Assembly: GCA_037039925.1 (NCBI GenBank)
Contig: JAXRKP010000217.1
Location: 71,001-135,000, forward strand
DNA: 64,000 bases
Reading direction: 5' to 3'
DNA from: Doris montereyensis
Lineage: Eukaryota; Mollusca; Gastropoda; Nudibranchia; Dorididae
This document shows, in pieces, positions 59,201 to 61,486 of the stretch. The notes below the pieces were generated by a model, which searched no databases, was not told the DNA's origin, and worked only from the letters and a program-made list of their open reading frames with translations. Made by a program: the position numbers and the translations under genes. How positions within the stretch are numbered: position 1 is the first letter of the stretch; every line of letters begins with the position of its first letter.

Positions 59201-60297
59201 TTTGTTCTACTGAGAGTGGGACAAAATGGCAGTCGCCATACAAATCGACCTGTGTTTTCGTATTTTTACACTTTGAAATGAAATCTTTATGATTCTTTTA
59301 ATAATGTTTATCTTTTTTATCCGCCCTTTCCCTTCCATCTGAATAATTTTTCTTTTTTAAGAATTTCGATTTTATTGTATCTAACCTCAACACCAACCTA
59401 AGTTCCAATTACAGCGTTAAAAGTCTCTCCTCTCTTCTATTTTTACTTTCAAAATGGGGGCTGCCATCTTGAATTAACTGGTCAAGCCAGTGGAACCTCC
59501 AAATCCTGACTGCCTTTGCCCACTTCCATCAGGGATCTGTCACCTAAGTGAACAGGTGCTGTCCTCTCCATCCGCGAAACGTTCGCAAGTGAACAGGCGT
59601 CTGGACTATTCTAAGTTTTGGCTTGAATCTAGTAGATCATGCTAGATCTAGATCTGAATCTGTCATCCATTTTGTTGTGATTGGGTCTGCCTCTAACAAA
59701 TTTGCATTCTTTAATCTCAATCTTTACTTTTTTTGCTCGATCATAACAGAGTTCTTTCTTTGAAATTTTGCTGTTCTTCTGTTGGACATTTTTTCTCCTC
59801 ATGGTTTTGGCAGCACTGCTGGTACAGTTTGTAACTACTTCCTTTACCTCAGTCTTCATTACTTTTTTTATATCCACTTATTGTTATCTCCTCTGAATCA
59901 AGGTAGATTTGCTGAGATTCACTGATCTCTCCTTACATAATCTCTACAGTATGGAATATGTTTAGTGTTGTTTCAAACAAAACCCTTGTTTTGAAATTTT
60001 TCTGACGATTTTTTCATGAAGAATCAATTCTGATATGGACTAAAGATGTGTGTGTATGGATGTAATTTTATGATTTAAAAGAAAAGAAGAAGAAAAAGTT
60101 ATCGGAAATCTTTCTTTTGGGCTGCATGGTTATACAGGTGCCTTCTCGGCAGCCCGTTTATGTACGCTGATGGACACATGTCGCCACCTGTCGTCGCTGG
60201 GCACCCACTGGCCGCAGCCATGTTAATGAGTGGGCAGAATCCTAATTATTCTCCTGGTGTGTCTTTGGCTCTAGTGCCTTCCTTGCTGACCCCTTGA
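25050..60297 (+). CDS. PBRM1: Polybromo-1 (PBRM1/BAF180), PBAF chromatin-remodelling subunit, at least 36 coding exons
   Basis: PBRM1 is the subunit that defines PBAF-type SWI/SNF complexes; its bromodomains read acetylated histones in the nucleus. Domains in order: BD1 26076-26826, BD2 27424-30156, BD3 30311-32670, acidic linker 33211-33312, BD4 33682-35219, BD5 35667-36137 and on into 38306, BD6 38306-41166, BAH1 41869-45769, BAH2 46228-52698, HMG box 54164-54596, Pro/His-rich tail 57105-60297. This is the unique six-BD/two-BAH/HMG order of polybromo. Bromodomain PDYY-type motifs and the acetyl-lysine-binding Asn (as in NEP) are seen in BD2-BD5. All introns fit GT-AG except one GC-AG. About 15 exons have small indels (given per exon) but splice sites and domain order are complete, so I treat it as a functional gene in an error-bearing assembly. 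The C-terminal tail is shorter than in vertebrates as modelled here. Confidence 0.97.
26076..26322 (+). CDS. PBRM1: PBRM1 exon 2, bromodomain 1 (GC splice donor; 1-base deletion)
   Basis: Acceptor 'ccttttcag' ending 26075. Encodes HEIIQELYETIRNHKSEEGR, FIRVPKRRSAADYYDVV and TPIDLLKVQQKV. Near 26291 one base is missing, after which the family-like INNAKAYYK reads in the shifted frame. The exon ends AAG|GCAAGT: a GC donor in an otherwise ideal context. Confidence 0.92.
26653..26826 (+). CDS. PBRM1: PBRM1 exon 3, end of bromodomain 1
   Basis: Acceptor 'tctcttttag', donor GTAAGC. Reads KTSQEYKDACDLLELYEVTR and on to PPQAKAD, in frame throughout. Matches the C-terminal helix of BD1 and its linker. 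Confidence 0.95.
27025..27305 (+). mobile_element. tRNA-derived SINE, family B, copy 2 (PBRM1 intron 3)
   Basis: GGTGTTGGCCTTTCAACCC head, box B-like GTAGGTTCAAGCCCTG, poly-C run (about 27103-27121), then 'ggtccaggtaggtgga', 'cacctagtcccatcgg', 'cgtgttaaagaccc', ending 'gtggatgtgggtaaat'. Same element order as 13546-13831. Confidence 0.8.
27424..27654 (+). CDS. PBRM1: PBRM1 exon 4, acidic linker and start of bromodomain 2
   Basis: Acceptor AG at 27422-27423, donor GTAAGT. 77 codons in frame: an acidic NDGNMNENGDDDEDGDENED stretch, then SEDISDDLEQLFAAIVT and DISQAFQLLPSKT. Confidence 0.95.
27655..29492 (+). other. PBRM1 intron 4, with a local tandem-like repeat
   Basis: A module of about 200 bp recurs near 28425-28630, 28640-28800 and (partial) 28805-28870: 'gtttagctgtcaatcgagaaatatagtatcaaa' (abridged), 'gtactgagtacccattcgc', then (TG)n and (GA)n. 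A GC-richer segment lies at 29270-29400. The minus-strand open frame 28343-28044 has no family match. Confidence 0.6.
29493..29661 (+). CDS. PBRM1: PBRM1 exon 5, bromodomain 2 (2-base deletion near its end)
   Basis: Acceptor 'cttcatcag', donor GTGAGT. Reads KYPQYHEVIKHPIDLKTIAT, KIQDGAYKSLDELEKDLLLM and VKNAKTFNEPKFSHI. An apparent TAG at about 29658 follows; adding one TA unit in 'catatatag' restores IYR and the phase of the next exon. The BD2 acetyl-lysine Asn is in FNEP. Confidence 0.93.
29888..29975 (-). mobile_element. SINE family B, 3' fragment (minus)
   Basis: Reverse complement of 'tttacccacatccacaactaagg' (abridged) ... 'ggtaggatt' ... 'ttgccctgtaaac' matches the 3' half of the family B copies (TGTTTACAGGGCA ... 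CTACCAAAA ... GTGGATGTGGGTAAA). The head and poly-C part are absent. Confidence 0.6.
30071..30156 (+). CDS. PBRM1: PBRM1 exon 6, bromodomain 2 C-terminal helix
   Basis: Acceptor 'tgttctag', donor GTATGT. Reads DALKRVITERKRELEYKKSG and on through ERLR, in frame; the last codon is split 2/1 with exon 7. Confidence 0.94.
30311..30546 (+). CDS. PBRM1: PBRM1 exon 7, linker and start of bromodomain 3 (1-base deletion)
   Basis: Acceptor 'tgttttgcag', donor GTAATT. Reads MSAVCAALKYQSDEEER, an acidic linker, then WILFNHVKNYAGSDGEPMSE. Near 30519 one T is missing; FVKLPSKK then reads in the shifted frame and joins FYPDYY in exon 8. Confidence 0.93.
31061..31130 (+). CDS. PBRM1: PBRM1 exon 8, bromodomain 3 (PDYY)
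   Basis: Acceptor 'ttccttcag', donor GTAAGT. 70 nt: with the split codon from exon 7 it reads K-FYPDYYKEIKKPMSLQKIQ, then YKIE. In frame. Confidence 0.95.
31225..31572. mobile_element. piggyBac-like MITE, TTAACCC(C)TTT family, copy 1 (PBRM1 intron 8)
   Basis: Inverted relative to 51560-51960 and similar along its length ('tagcgtttaaaccgac', 'atgcgcaaaacctccgctga', 'ccaatcagctggcagg', 'gccacagcggagagcaag', 'caagatggccaccactt'). The ends retain the family inverted repeat (AACCATTTAGCGTTTA / AACCCTTTTGTGTTTA) but the flanking TTAA has decayed to GTAA and CCAA. Confidence 0.65.
31631..31729 (+). CDS. PBRM1: PBRM1 exon 9, bromodomain 3
   Basis: Acceptor 'ttctatgcag', donor GTAAAT. 33 codons, in frame: MNLYETLLDVAQDFHLTFVN and AKKYNKDESQLYK. 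The Asn of KYN is the BD3 acetyl-lysine-contact position. Confidence 0.95.
32216..32254. repeat. (AAT)n microsatellite in PBRM1 intron 9
   Basis: About 13 uninterrupted AAT units. It accounts for the poly-Asn stretch in the overlapping open frame, which is not coding. Confidence 0.9.
32609..32670 (+). CDS. PBRM1: PBRM1 exon 10, end of bromodomain 3 (1-base deletion)
   Basis: Acceptor 'tctttgtag', donor GTACGT. Reads DAVELDKVMMEK; then an A is missing in 'ggaaaaattc', after which IQELEPELC reads in the shifted frame instead of the apparent TAG near 32655. Confidence 0.88.
32763..33047 (+). mobile_element. tRNA-derived SINE, family C, copy 1 (head lost)
   Basis: Matches 49535-49880 and 50079-50450 from 'ggaaaggtacttcactctgc' through 'gatcttgtcagattgtt', 'cttaacaagctg', 'ggataaatgatgtacagt', 'ggtgagcc' and 'gcatctttatcttta'. 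The tRNA-like head is degraded to 'ggctggctcatgtg'. Confidence 0.7.
33211..33312 (+). CDS. PBRM1: PBRM1 exon 11, acidic linker
   Basis: Acceptor 'cctaccacag', donor GTAAGT. GEFIELVQNEVENE, then an uninterrupted Asp/Glu run of about 14 residues, ending EDSAGET. In frame. The GAT/GAC repeat is a slippage-prone region. Confidence 0.92.
33682..33861 (+). CDS. PBRM1: PBRM1 exon 12, basic linker and start of bromodomain 4
   Basis: Acceptor 'tttcccacag', donor GTGAGT. 60 codons in frame: KEDEEEDAVSTPTQPKRSRK, NLS-like KKRSSKK, then LKKRLKALFSTVFDYG, the first helix of BD4. Confidence 0.94.
33964..34010 (+). repeat. Interspersed repeat family D, fragment
   Basis: 'taccctgagattaccgcatg', 'gtggacggtaaatttcaatg' matches only the 3' module of the family. 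Confidence 0.5.
34507..34639 (+). CDS. PBRM1: PBRM1 exon 13, bromodomain 4 (frame error)
   Basis: Acceptor 'cttcttcag', donor GTATGG. Starts DVNGRLLRPILSQF; around 34545-34555 the frame changes to SRKDYPDYYQVIMEPIDLSM and IETKLKADK. Net change is +1 or -2 bases in 'ttcttcctcccgc'. PDYY of BD4 is clear. Confidence 0.92.
35037..35219 (+). CDS. PBRM1: PBRM1 exon 14, bromodomain 4 end (1-base insertion)
   Basis: Acceptor 'ttcttcaag', donor GTAAGT. Reads YINEQVMLSDFELMFNNARH and YNEG; an extra G near 35112 (ggaagg) must be ignored to read SSQVFQDANTLDRVLKGKW. The exon 14/15 junction is also out of phase by one base, so another small error lies near it. Confidence 0.9.
35667..35791 (+). CDS. PBRM1: PBRM1 exon 15, start of bromodomain 5 (two 1-base deletions)
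   Basis: Acceptor 'ctttgcag', donor GTAAGC. Reads SKVTAANPLSQKLQDLYESI, RDFKTDQ; a missing G near 35748 gives GRALSSP, and a missing T near 35770 gives FIKLPNKA. The pattern matches D-x-x-GR-x-L-S-x-x-F-x-x-L-P of BD5. Confidence 0.88.
35969..36137 (+). CDS. PBRM1: PBRM1 exon 16, bromodomain 5 (2-base deletion)
   Basis: Acceptor 'gcttgcacag', donor GTACAC. Reads DYPDYYEVIKRPIDMQRIQQ, KMMANQ; the TAA near 36046 disappears if one TA unit is restored, giving YNLCVEDMVSDFVQLFDNAC and KYNEPESIIYK. The BD5 Asn is in YNEP. Confidence 0.93.
36194..37860. mobile_element. hAT-like element (CAGGGTGTCCAGCA ends), PBRM1 intron 16
   Basis: Left end CAGGGTGTCCAGCAAGGTC; right end in reverse complement CAGGGTGTCCAGCACAAAGTC. 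The first 14 bases are identical and similarity continues ('ccta', 'aaat...cata'). The CAGGG start fits hAT termini; a clear 8-bp target duplication was not visible. 1.67 kb, no transposase frame recognised; the interior has GATCGC..CACGT repeats and (GA)n. Confidence 0.6.
38306..38442 (+). CDS. PBRM1: PBRM1 exon 17, end of BD5 and start of BD6 (1-base deletion)
   Basis: Acceptor 'ttccccag', donor GTAATG. DSLTLQRV, then a missing T in 'agagtttgttt' gives LFQKKVELTADSSTDVPDVK and ALVQELMTNLFISTYNYE. In frame to the end. Confidence 0.93.
38738..38823 (+). CDS. PBRM1: PBRM1 exon 18, bromodomain 6
   Basis: Acceptor 'catttcag', donor GTGAGT. DDEGRCYSDSFAELAEKDSS and QSQVDEAS, with the last codon split to exon 19. 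The DDEGRCYSDS block is a hallmark of polybromo BD6. Confidence 0.95.
39357..39399 (+). CDS. PBRM1: PBRM1 exon 19, bromodomain 6 (43-nt microexon)
   Basis: Acceptor 'tctttcacag', donor GTAAGT. With the split codon: E-PPMTFDQIKKNLNK. Short but clear; phases fit both neighbours. Confidence 0.92.
39568..39654 (+). CDS. PBRM1: PBRM1 exon 20, bromodomain 6
   Basis: Acceptor 'ctgttgcag', donor GTAAGT. RRYRRVDRFQEDMFKVFERA, RKLSRSDSQ in frame. As in vertebrate BD6, the canonical acetyl-lysine Asn position does not carry the usual YN pair, so this domain is probably not a standard acetyl-lysine reader. Confidence 0.95.
39746..40533. mobile_element. 788-bp TTAA-flanked non-autonomous element, copy 2 (PBRM1 intron 20)
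   Basis: Homologous to 23378-24181 from end to end. TTAA at 39746-39749 and 40530-40533 mark the limits of homology. Ends: TTAACCTGCGTGGAGC and, in reverse complement, TTAACATCTGTGGTGCG. Shared interior landmarks include 'gaagagctgctctaaagcc', 'gattggctgaccaatcagaa' and 'taaaggggtggtcaaga'. Confidence 0.75.
40969..41166 (+). CDS. PBRM1: PBRM1 exon 21, end of bromodomain 6 and charged linker
   Basis: Acceptor 'cctcctccag', donor GTAAGT. LYEDAVEMQNYFIKTRDELC, KNGELLLTPALSYTQRH, then a Lys/Glu-rich coiled stretch (MIEKMEEEEKKKSAED). 66 codons in frame. Confidence 0.96.
41869..41948 (+). CDS. PBRM1: PBRM1 exon 22, start of BAH1
   Basis: Acceptor 'gctgacag', donor GTGAGA. ETGNGEDECIFKDQTYVRGD, FVYIQS, the first beta strand of BAH1. 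In frame. Confidence 0.94.
42414..42548 (+). CDS. PBRM1: PBRM1 exon 23, BAH1 (1-base deletion)
   Basis: Acceptor 'tcatcag', donor GTTTGT. DTPEPHIMVIESFDTDENGQ, KIIKGNWFYRP; a missing A near 42511 restores NETYHLATRKFLEK, matching the WFYRP-x-ET-x-H-x-A-x-R-KF-x-E-KEV core of BAH domains. Confidence 0.94.
42971..43070 (+). CDS. PBRM1: PBRM1 exon 24, BAH1 (2-base deletion)
   Basis: Acceptor 'attctccag', donor GTATGA. EVFRSDTSWHP; loss of one CT unit near 43003 explains the frame change to LMSEIMGRCCVIFVKDYFKL and KPE. Confidence 0.92.
43619..43753 (+). repeat. Interspersed repeat family D, copy 2 (longest)
   Basis: 'ggatggttggcgggcactgc', 'tggtagatcctacttcttttc', 'cagg', 'tctttcatcttgcc', 'taaccctgagatcaccgcat', 'ggtaaatttccatgaaa'. 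Best copy in the window for defining the unit (about 135 bp). Confidence 0.65.
43852..43926 (+). CDS. PBRM1: PBRM1 exon 25, BAH1
   Basis: Acceptor 'tttcaatgcag', donor GTAAGG. GIPDKDVYVCESRYSVRHRA, FKKIR. V-x-V-CESRY is the usual end strand of BAH1. In frame. Confidence 0.96.
44516..45219. mobile_element. ~700-bp TTAA-flanked element, CCAATCC family (PBRM1 intron 25)
   Basis: TTAA at 44516-44519 and 45216-45219. Ends: TTAACCCAATCCTGCCTAA on the left; in reverse complement TTAATCCAATCC, then after a short insertion 'tcctgcctaatgcgcctgct'. It carries a minus-strand acidic/Ser-Lys stretch (EDDEEEKSDRSSSKSTP; about 44760-44830) like the acidic start of piggyBac transposases, but broken. No relation to the other TTAA families seen. 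Confidence 0.6.
45463..45611. repeat. 35-bp minisatellite immediately upstream of PBRM1 exon 26
   Basis: Four near-identical 35-bp units ('gtttttttctttatattagt', 'ccttttcacgccatt'). Their start points differ by exactly 35 bp (45471, 45506, 45541, 45576 for the 'tttctttata' core). The final unit runs into 'ttttacaacgcag', so it provides the polypyrimidine tract of the exon 26 acceptor. Confidence 0.92.
45620..45769 (+). CDS. PBRM1: PBRM1 exon 26, after BAH1
   Basis: Acceptor 'acaacgcag', donor GTAGGT. VWQTPESENLTYIQREIPVA, PIRVTSVFMEKESSQG, in frame for 50 codons. Matches the V-P-x-P-x-x-RV-x-SVF linker between the BAH domains. Confidence 0.95.
45885..45960 (+). repeat. Interspersed repeat family D, 5' fragment
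   Basis: 'gtagttggcagacactgctg', 'gtaggtctactttattcctttc', 'cttttgctgtttcttctc'-like order. The 3' 'ctgagatcaccgc' module is missing. Confidence 0.5.
46228..46309 (+). CDS. PBRM1: PBRM1 exon 27, start of BAH2
   Basis: Acceptor after a T-run 'ttcttcag', donor GTAAGT. SVPSEAETENGNTYYDQYIC, GTECYKS in frame; the last base is the first of a split Gly codon. Confidence 0.94.
46983..47058 (+). CDS. PBRM1: PBRM1 exon 28, BAH2
   Basis: Acceptor 'tctccacag', donor GTAAGT. GDGVYISNPQGQPVVARIDK, MWTDN; G-D-x-V-x-I and R-I-x-K-x-W are BAH core strands. Confidence 0.95.
47144..47403 (+). mobile_element. tRNA-derived SINE, family A, copy 4 (PBRM1 intron 28)
   Basis: 'ggggcatcagtggccgagtg' head, 'gaggtcctgagtctgaaatc' box B remnant, 'tggaagacacttaac', 'cgacccaggtgcaaatggg', 'tgcgtcagattagcgtcc', 'ccaggaggtgattg', 'ctatagaaaccgggaa'. 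Plus orientation. Confidence 0.75.
47404..49074 (+). other. PBRM1 intron 28, middle part
   Basis: AT-rich. A (TTA)n-like stretch at 48645-48690. No clear second copies of other segments and no coding match; short open frames only. Confidence 0.45.
49075..49504. mobile_element. 430-bp pogo/Tigger-like MITE
   Basis: Left CAGTCATGTCTCTGTGATCC, right in reverse complement CAGTCGTGTCTCAATAGTCC; 15 of the first 20 positions agree. The right end is followed by TA (49505-49506); the left TA has decayed. 'ggagacatccggatt' occurs twice (49128, 49462). Non-coding. Confidence 0.55.
49535..49880 (+). mobile_element. tRNA-derived SINE, family C, copy 2
   Basis: tRNA-like head 'aggcgttgtagctgaactg' and box B CGGGTTCGAGCCCC, then 'ggcacaggtgggg', 'ggaacttcactctattt', 'gagtacccagctataggtag', 'agatcttgtcagagtgg', 'ctgacaggcttgtg', 'tgctggggataaatgatg', 'gatacagactataaatcc'. 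Best head among the three family C copies. Confidence 0.8.
50079..50450 (+). mobile_element. tRNA-derived SINE, family C, copy 3
   Basis: Head 'aggtgctgtagctacaccgc', box B-like CTGGTTCAAACTA, body as in the copy at 49535-49880. The 3' tail 'ctataaatccatctttatc' is duplicated (50400-50450). Same orientation as its neighbour 200 bp away. Confidence 0.8.
50810..50985 (+). CDS. PBRM1: PBRM1 exon 29, BAH2
   Basis: Acceptor 'cctttgcag', donor GTAAGA. G-EAFFHYACFLRPSDVEQ, PPPTRLFYKNEVFQASVEDC, IVGKCCVLHLKDYCS, all in frame; typical F-x-x-P...FYK-x-EVF...I-x-GKC-x-V BAH core. Confidence 0.96.
51424..51518 (+). CDS. PBRM1: PBRM1 exon 30, BAH2 end
   Basis: Acceptor 'ggaaatcag', donor GTACGT. With the split codon: S-RPTETLEQDIFVCESKYQD, KSIKRQKCLK. 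RPTE...D-I-x-x-CES-x-Y matches polybromo BAH2. In frame. Confidence 0.96.
51560..51960. mobile_element. piggyBac-like MITE, TTAACCC(C)TTT family, copy 2 (PBRM1 intron 30)
   Basis: TTAA at 51560-51563 and 51957-51960. Left TTAACCCTTTCGTGTTTA, right in reverse complement TTAACCCCTTTAGCGTTTA. Full-length similarity, in opposite orientation, to 31225-31572. TTAACCCTTT-type ends are typical of piggyBac-derived MITEs. Confidence 0.75.
52627..52698 (+). CDS. PBRM1: PBRM1 exon 31, after BAH2
   Basis: Acceptor 'ttctacag', donor GTGAGT. KYTLSPKVVDDEVYFLRKPI, MLEK in frame; KVVDDE-x-Y-x-x-RKPI is diagnostic for polybromo. Confidence 0.96.
52983..53203. repeat. ~59-bp minisatellite (four units), PBRM1 intron 31
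   Basis: Four diverged units 'ttgaagtacatatgtaagaa', 'cttatatgttgtggttcagg', 'aactcctattttttta', starting near 52983, 53041, 53098 and 53157. Not coding. Confidence 0.9.
53393..53546 (+). CDS. PBRM1: PBRM1 exon 32, linker before HMG box (1-base insertion)
   Basis: Acceptor 'tgccttcag', donor GTCAGA (weak). EPSPLLMKASTEENLYVDTE, DSQELEP; an extra G in 'ccgggagg' near 53472 would explain the shift to EASNDSMSVTNDVPSPAPTK and SSKK, which joins the basic start of exon 33. Confidence 0.82.
54164..54289 (+). CDS. PBRM1: PBRM1 exon 33, HMG box first half
   Basis: Acceptor 'actctcacag', donor GTATGT. KTPNPRRQPSGYIVFAGEIR, KQIVADNPSCSFGDISKIVG, TK in frame. SGYI-x-F-x-x-E-x-R...P...SFG-x-x-S-x-x-VGT is the polybromo HMG signature. 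Confidence 0.96.
54451..54596 (+). CDS. PBRM1: PBRM1 exon 34, HMG box second half (two 1-base deletions)
   Basis: Acceptor 'cttgacatcag', donor GTGAGT. WRTLS, then two A-runs each one base short (54468-54485) before DVFEEKAKRVAEEMAAKQQE and the QSPWSDYG stretch. Matches the last HMG helix. Confidence 0.9.
54597..57104 (+). other. PBRM1 intron 34, no recognised element
   Basis: 2.5 kb, AT-rich. G-run at 55140-55147, T/A homopolymers, TG/CA-rich bits near 55930-55965. No repeat copy shared with the rest of the window and no coding match. A minor acceptor-like site occurs elsewhere, but the exon at 57105 is the only segment that extends the protein sensibly. Confidence 0.5.
57105..57191 (+). 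CDS. PBRM1: PBRM1 exon 35, Pro/His-rich tail
   Basis: Acceptor 'tgtaccttag', donor GTAAGA. With the split Gly/Ala codon: APNSSNHLPHPVAESYHGYP, HGHPHHPP. The phase matches exon 34 exactly. Composition fits the Pro-rich tail of polybromo, but no specific motif proves it. Confidence 0.7.
57777..57903 (+). repeat. Interspersed repeat family D, copy 3 (PBRM1 intron 35)
   Basis: 'gggaggttgtaccactcgtagg', 'tcctatttcttttcttttac' (split), 'tgtctttcatcttgctgttt', 'caccctgagatcactgtgta', 'ggcaaatttcagtaaaa'. Same order as the copy at 43619. Confidence 0.6.
58425..58581 (+). repeat. Interspersed repeat family D, copy 4 with duplicated 3' module
   Basis: 'ctttcacacgtctctcatct', then 'cctgagatcaccacatatga', and again 'ctgagatcaccacatatagt', 'ggggtaaattctgatgaaa'. 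The 3' module occurs twice, about 70 bp apart. Confidence 0.6.
58582..60137 (+). other. PBRM1 intron 35, distal part
   Basis: No recognised element. The minus-strand Lys-rich open frame 59877-59629 has no family resemblance and lies wholly in the intron. Short AGATCT-rich bit at 59630-59655. Confidence 0.45.
60138..60297 (+). CDS. PBRM1: PBRM1 exon 36, possible terminal exon (1-base deletion)
   Basis: Acceptor 'ttatacag'. G-AFSA, then a frame change near 60157 to SPFMYADGHMSPPVVAGHPL, AAAMLMSGQNPNYSPG. The frame stays open to VSLALVPSLLTP and stops at TGA 60295-60297. Alternatively GTGTGT at 60257 is a donor and further exons follow outside the searchable pattern. Vertebrate tails are longer, so the end is uncertain. 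Confidence 0.6.
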
Positions 60298-60894
60298 AGT
60301 AGATCTTCAGTTTCACCCTGCATTACAGCTCTAACTAACCCCTGCCATTTTATTTTTTAAATATTTTTTTTCCTTCTTGATTACTCTCCTTTTTAACTTT
60401 TATTTTAAACCCCCCCCCCTCCCCCTCCCCCTCTACAATACACTTTTTTATGCCATATATCAAGTAGAATTTTATTGCATTTAGTCTTTCACCAAATATG
60501 CCATGAATAATACCGGTACATCATATAGAAACTTACTTGTTGTTTCTTGTTATAGTCACGTAGATTTGATTACAGACTGAATTGATTTTGCATGCATTGT
60601 AACATGAATTCTTCTAAGCACTAAGGACAGGGAGGAAAGCAGACGAAGAAGTCTTGAAAATAACACTAGCTCAAAACTCCAAGAACGCTGAATCTTGGAT
60701 GCCAAAGTTTGATAGAGTGATCTTTCAAGTACGAAAGACAGATTATCATAAAGAACATTTCAAATTGAATCCTCTACAGACCATACTTCGACACAGTGTA
60801 AAACTGCATATAGAACTTTATTCTCATACAACGTGATTAAAACTGTTAAGAAAACAGATTAAATTCTTTGGCCATGATATTAGAACAGAATATT
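60298..60894. other. Sequence downstream of PBRM1
   Basis: C-rich run at about 60411-60432. An open frame of 60 codons at 60654-60836 (plus) reads MKITLAQNSKNAESWMPKFD at its start; I do not recognise it and it lacks support. Confidence 0.4.
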
Positions 60895-61061
60895 TTGAAA
60901 AAATTGCTGAGAGGCATTAGGAAAAATTTCTGACAAGCATATGGAAAAATTTCTGACAAGCATTTAAAAAAATTATTGACAGGCATTTTGAAAATTTTTT
61001 GACAAGCAGTTGGGAAAATTTCTGGCAAGCATTTGGGAAAATTTTTGGCAAGCATTTCATC
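60895..61061. repeat. ~27-bp minisatellite (about six units)
   Basis: Units of the type 'ggaaaaatttctgacaagca' + 'tat' recur about every 27 bp with A/T-run length variation. The minus-strand open frame across it is a repeat artefact, since the period is near a multiple of three. Confidence 0.88.
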
Positions 61062-61486
61062 GCCCGAATCACGTAATAGCGTAAGCCGCTTTTTCCCGTT
61101 TTGAGCTAGAGGAGTTTAAAGATTTTGGCACTTTTAAACACACATTATGAGAGAACAAGAGATATGTTGTTTTTGTTTGTATTGTTTATAGATAATAGGC
61201 TATATTTCAAGCTGATAAAGTACAATATTGTATAAATTGCAAATTAAATGAAAAATCTACAAATTTGTAACTTACGCTAGTACATGAATGCAAAGCACGA
61301 GGCAACACTGTCACTTGGGCCATGAAATATGTTACTTACCCTAGTTCGTGATACCAAAACTAACAACAGTTGAACATGTACGCCAATTTAATCAATCAAA
61401 ATAATCAATTTCAACATGAATATGTGAGGTAGGTTATACAAATTACTATGCCCGGCTTGGACAATACCATTAAACATTATGCAATA

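Noticed and set aside
59629..59877. Lys-rich 82-codon minus-strand frame
   Set aside because: Inside a PBRM1 intron, no family match, composition explained by A/T-rich sequence.
25050..60297. PBRM1 as a dead pseudogene
   Set aside because: All introns, splice sites and domains are present and the lesions are indels in slippage-prone runs without plain nonsense changes; assembly error is the better explanation until reads say otherwise.
60846..61055. 69-codon minus-strand frame with repeated NFPKCLPEIFP-like text
   Set aside because: It is a read-through of the 27-bp minisatellite, whose period keeps frame.
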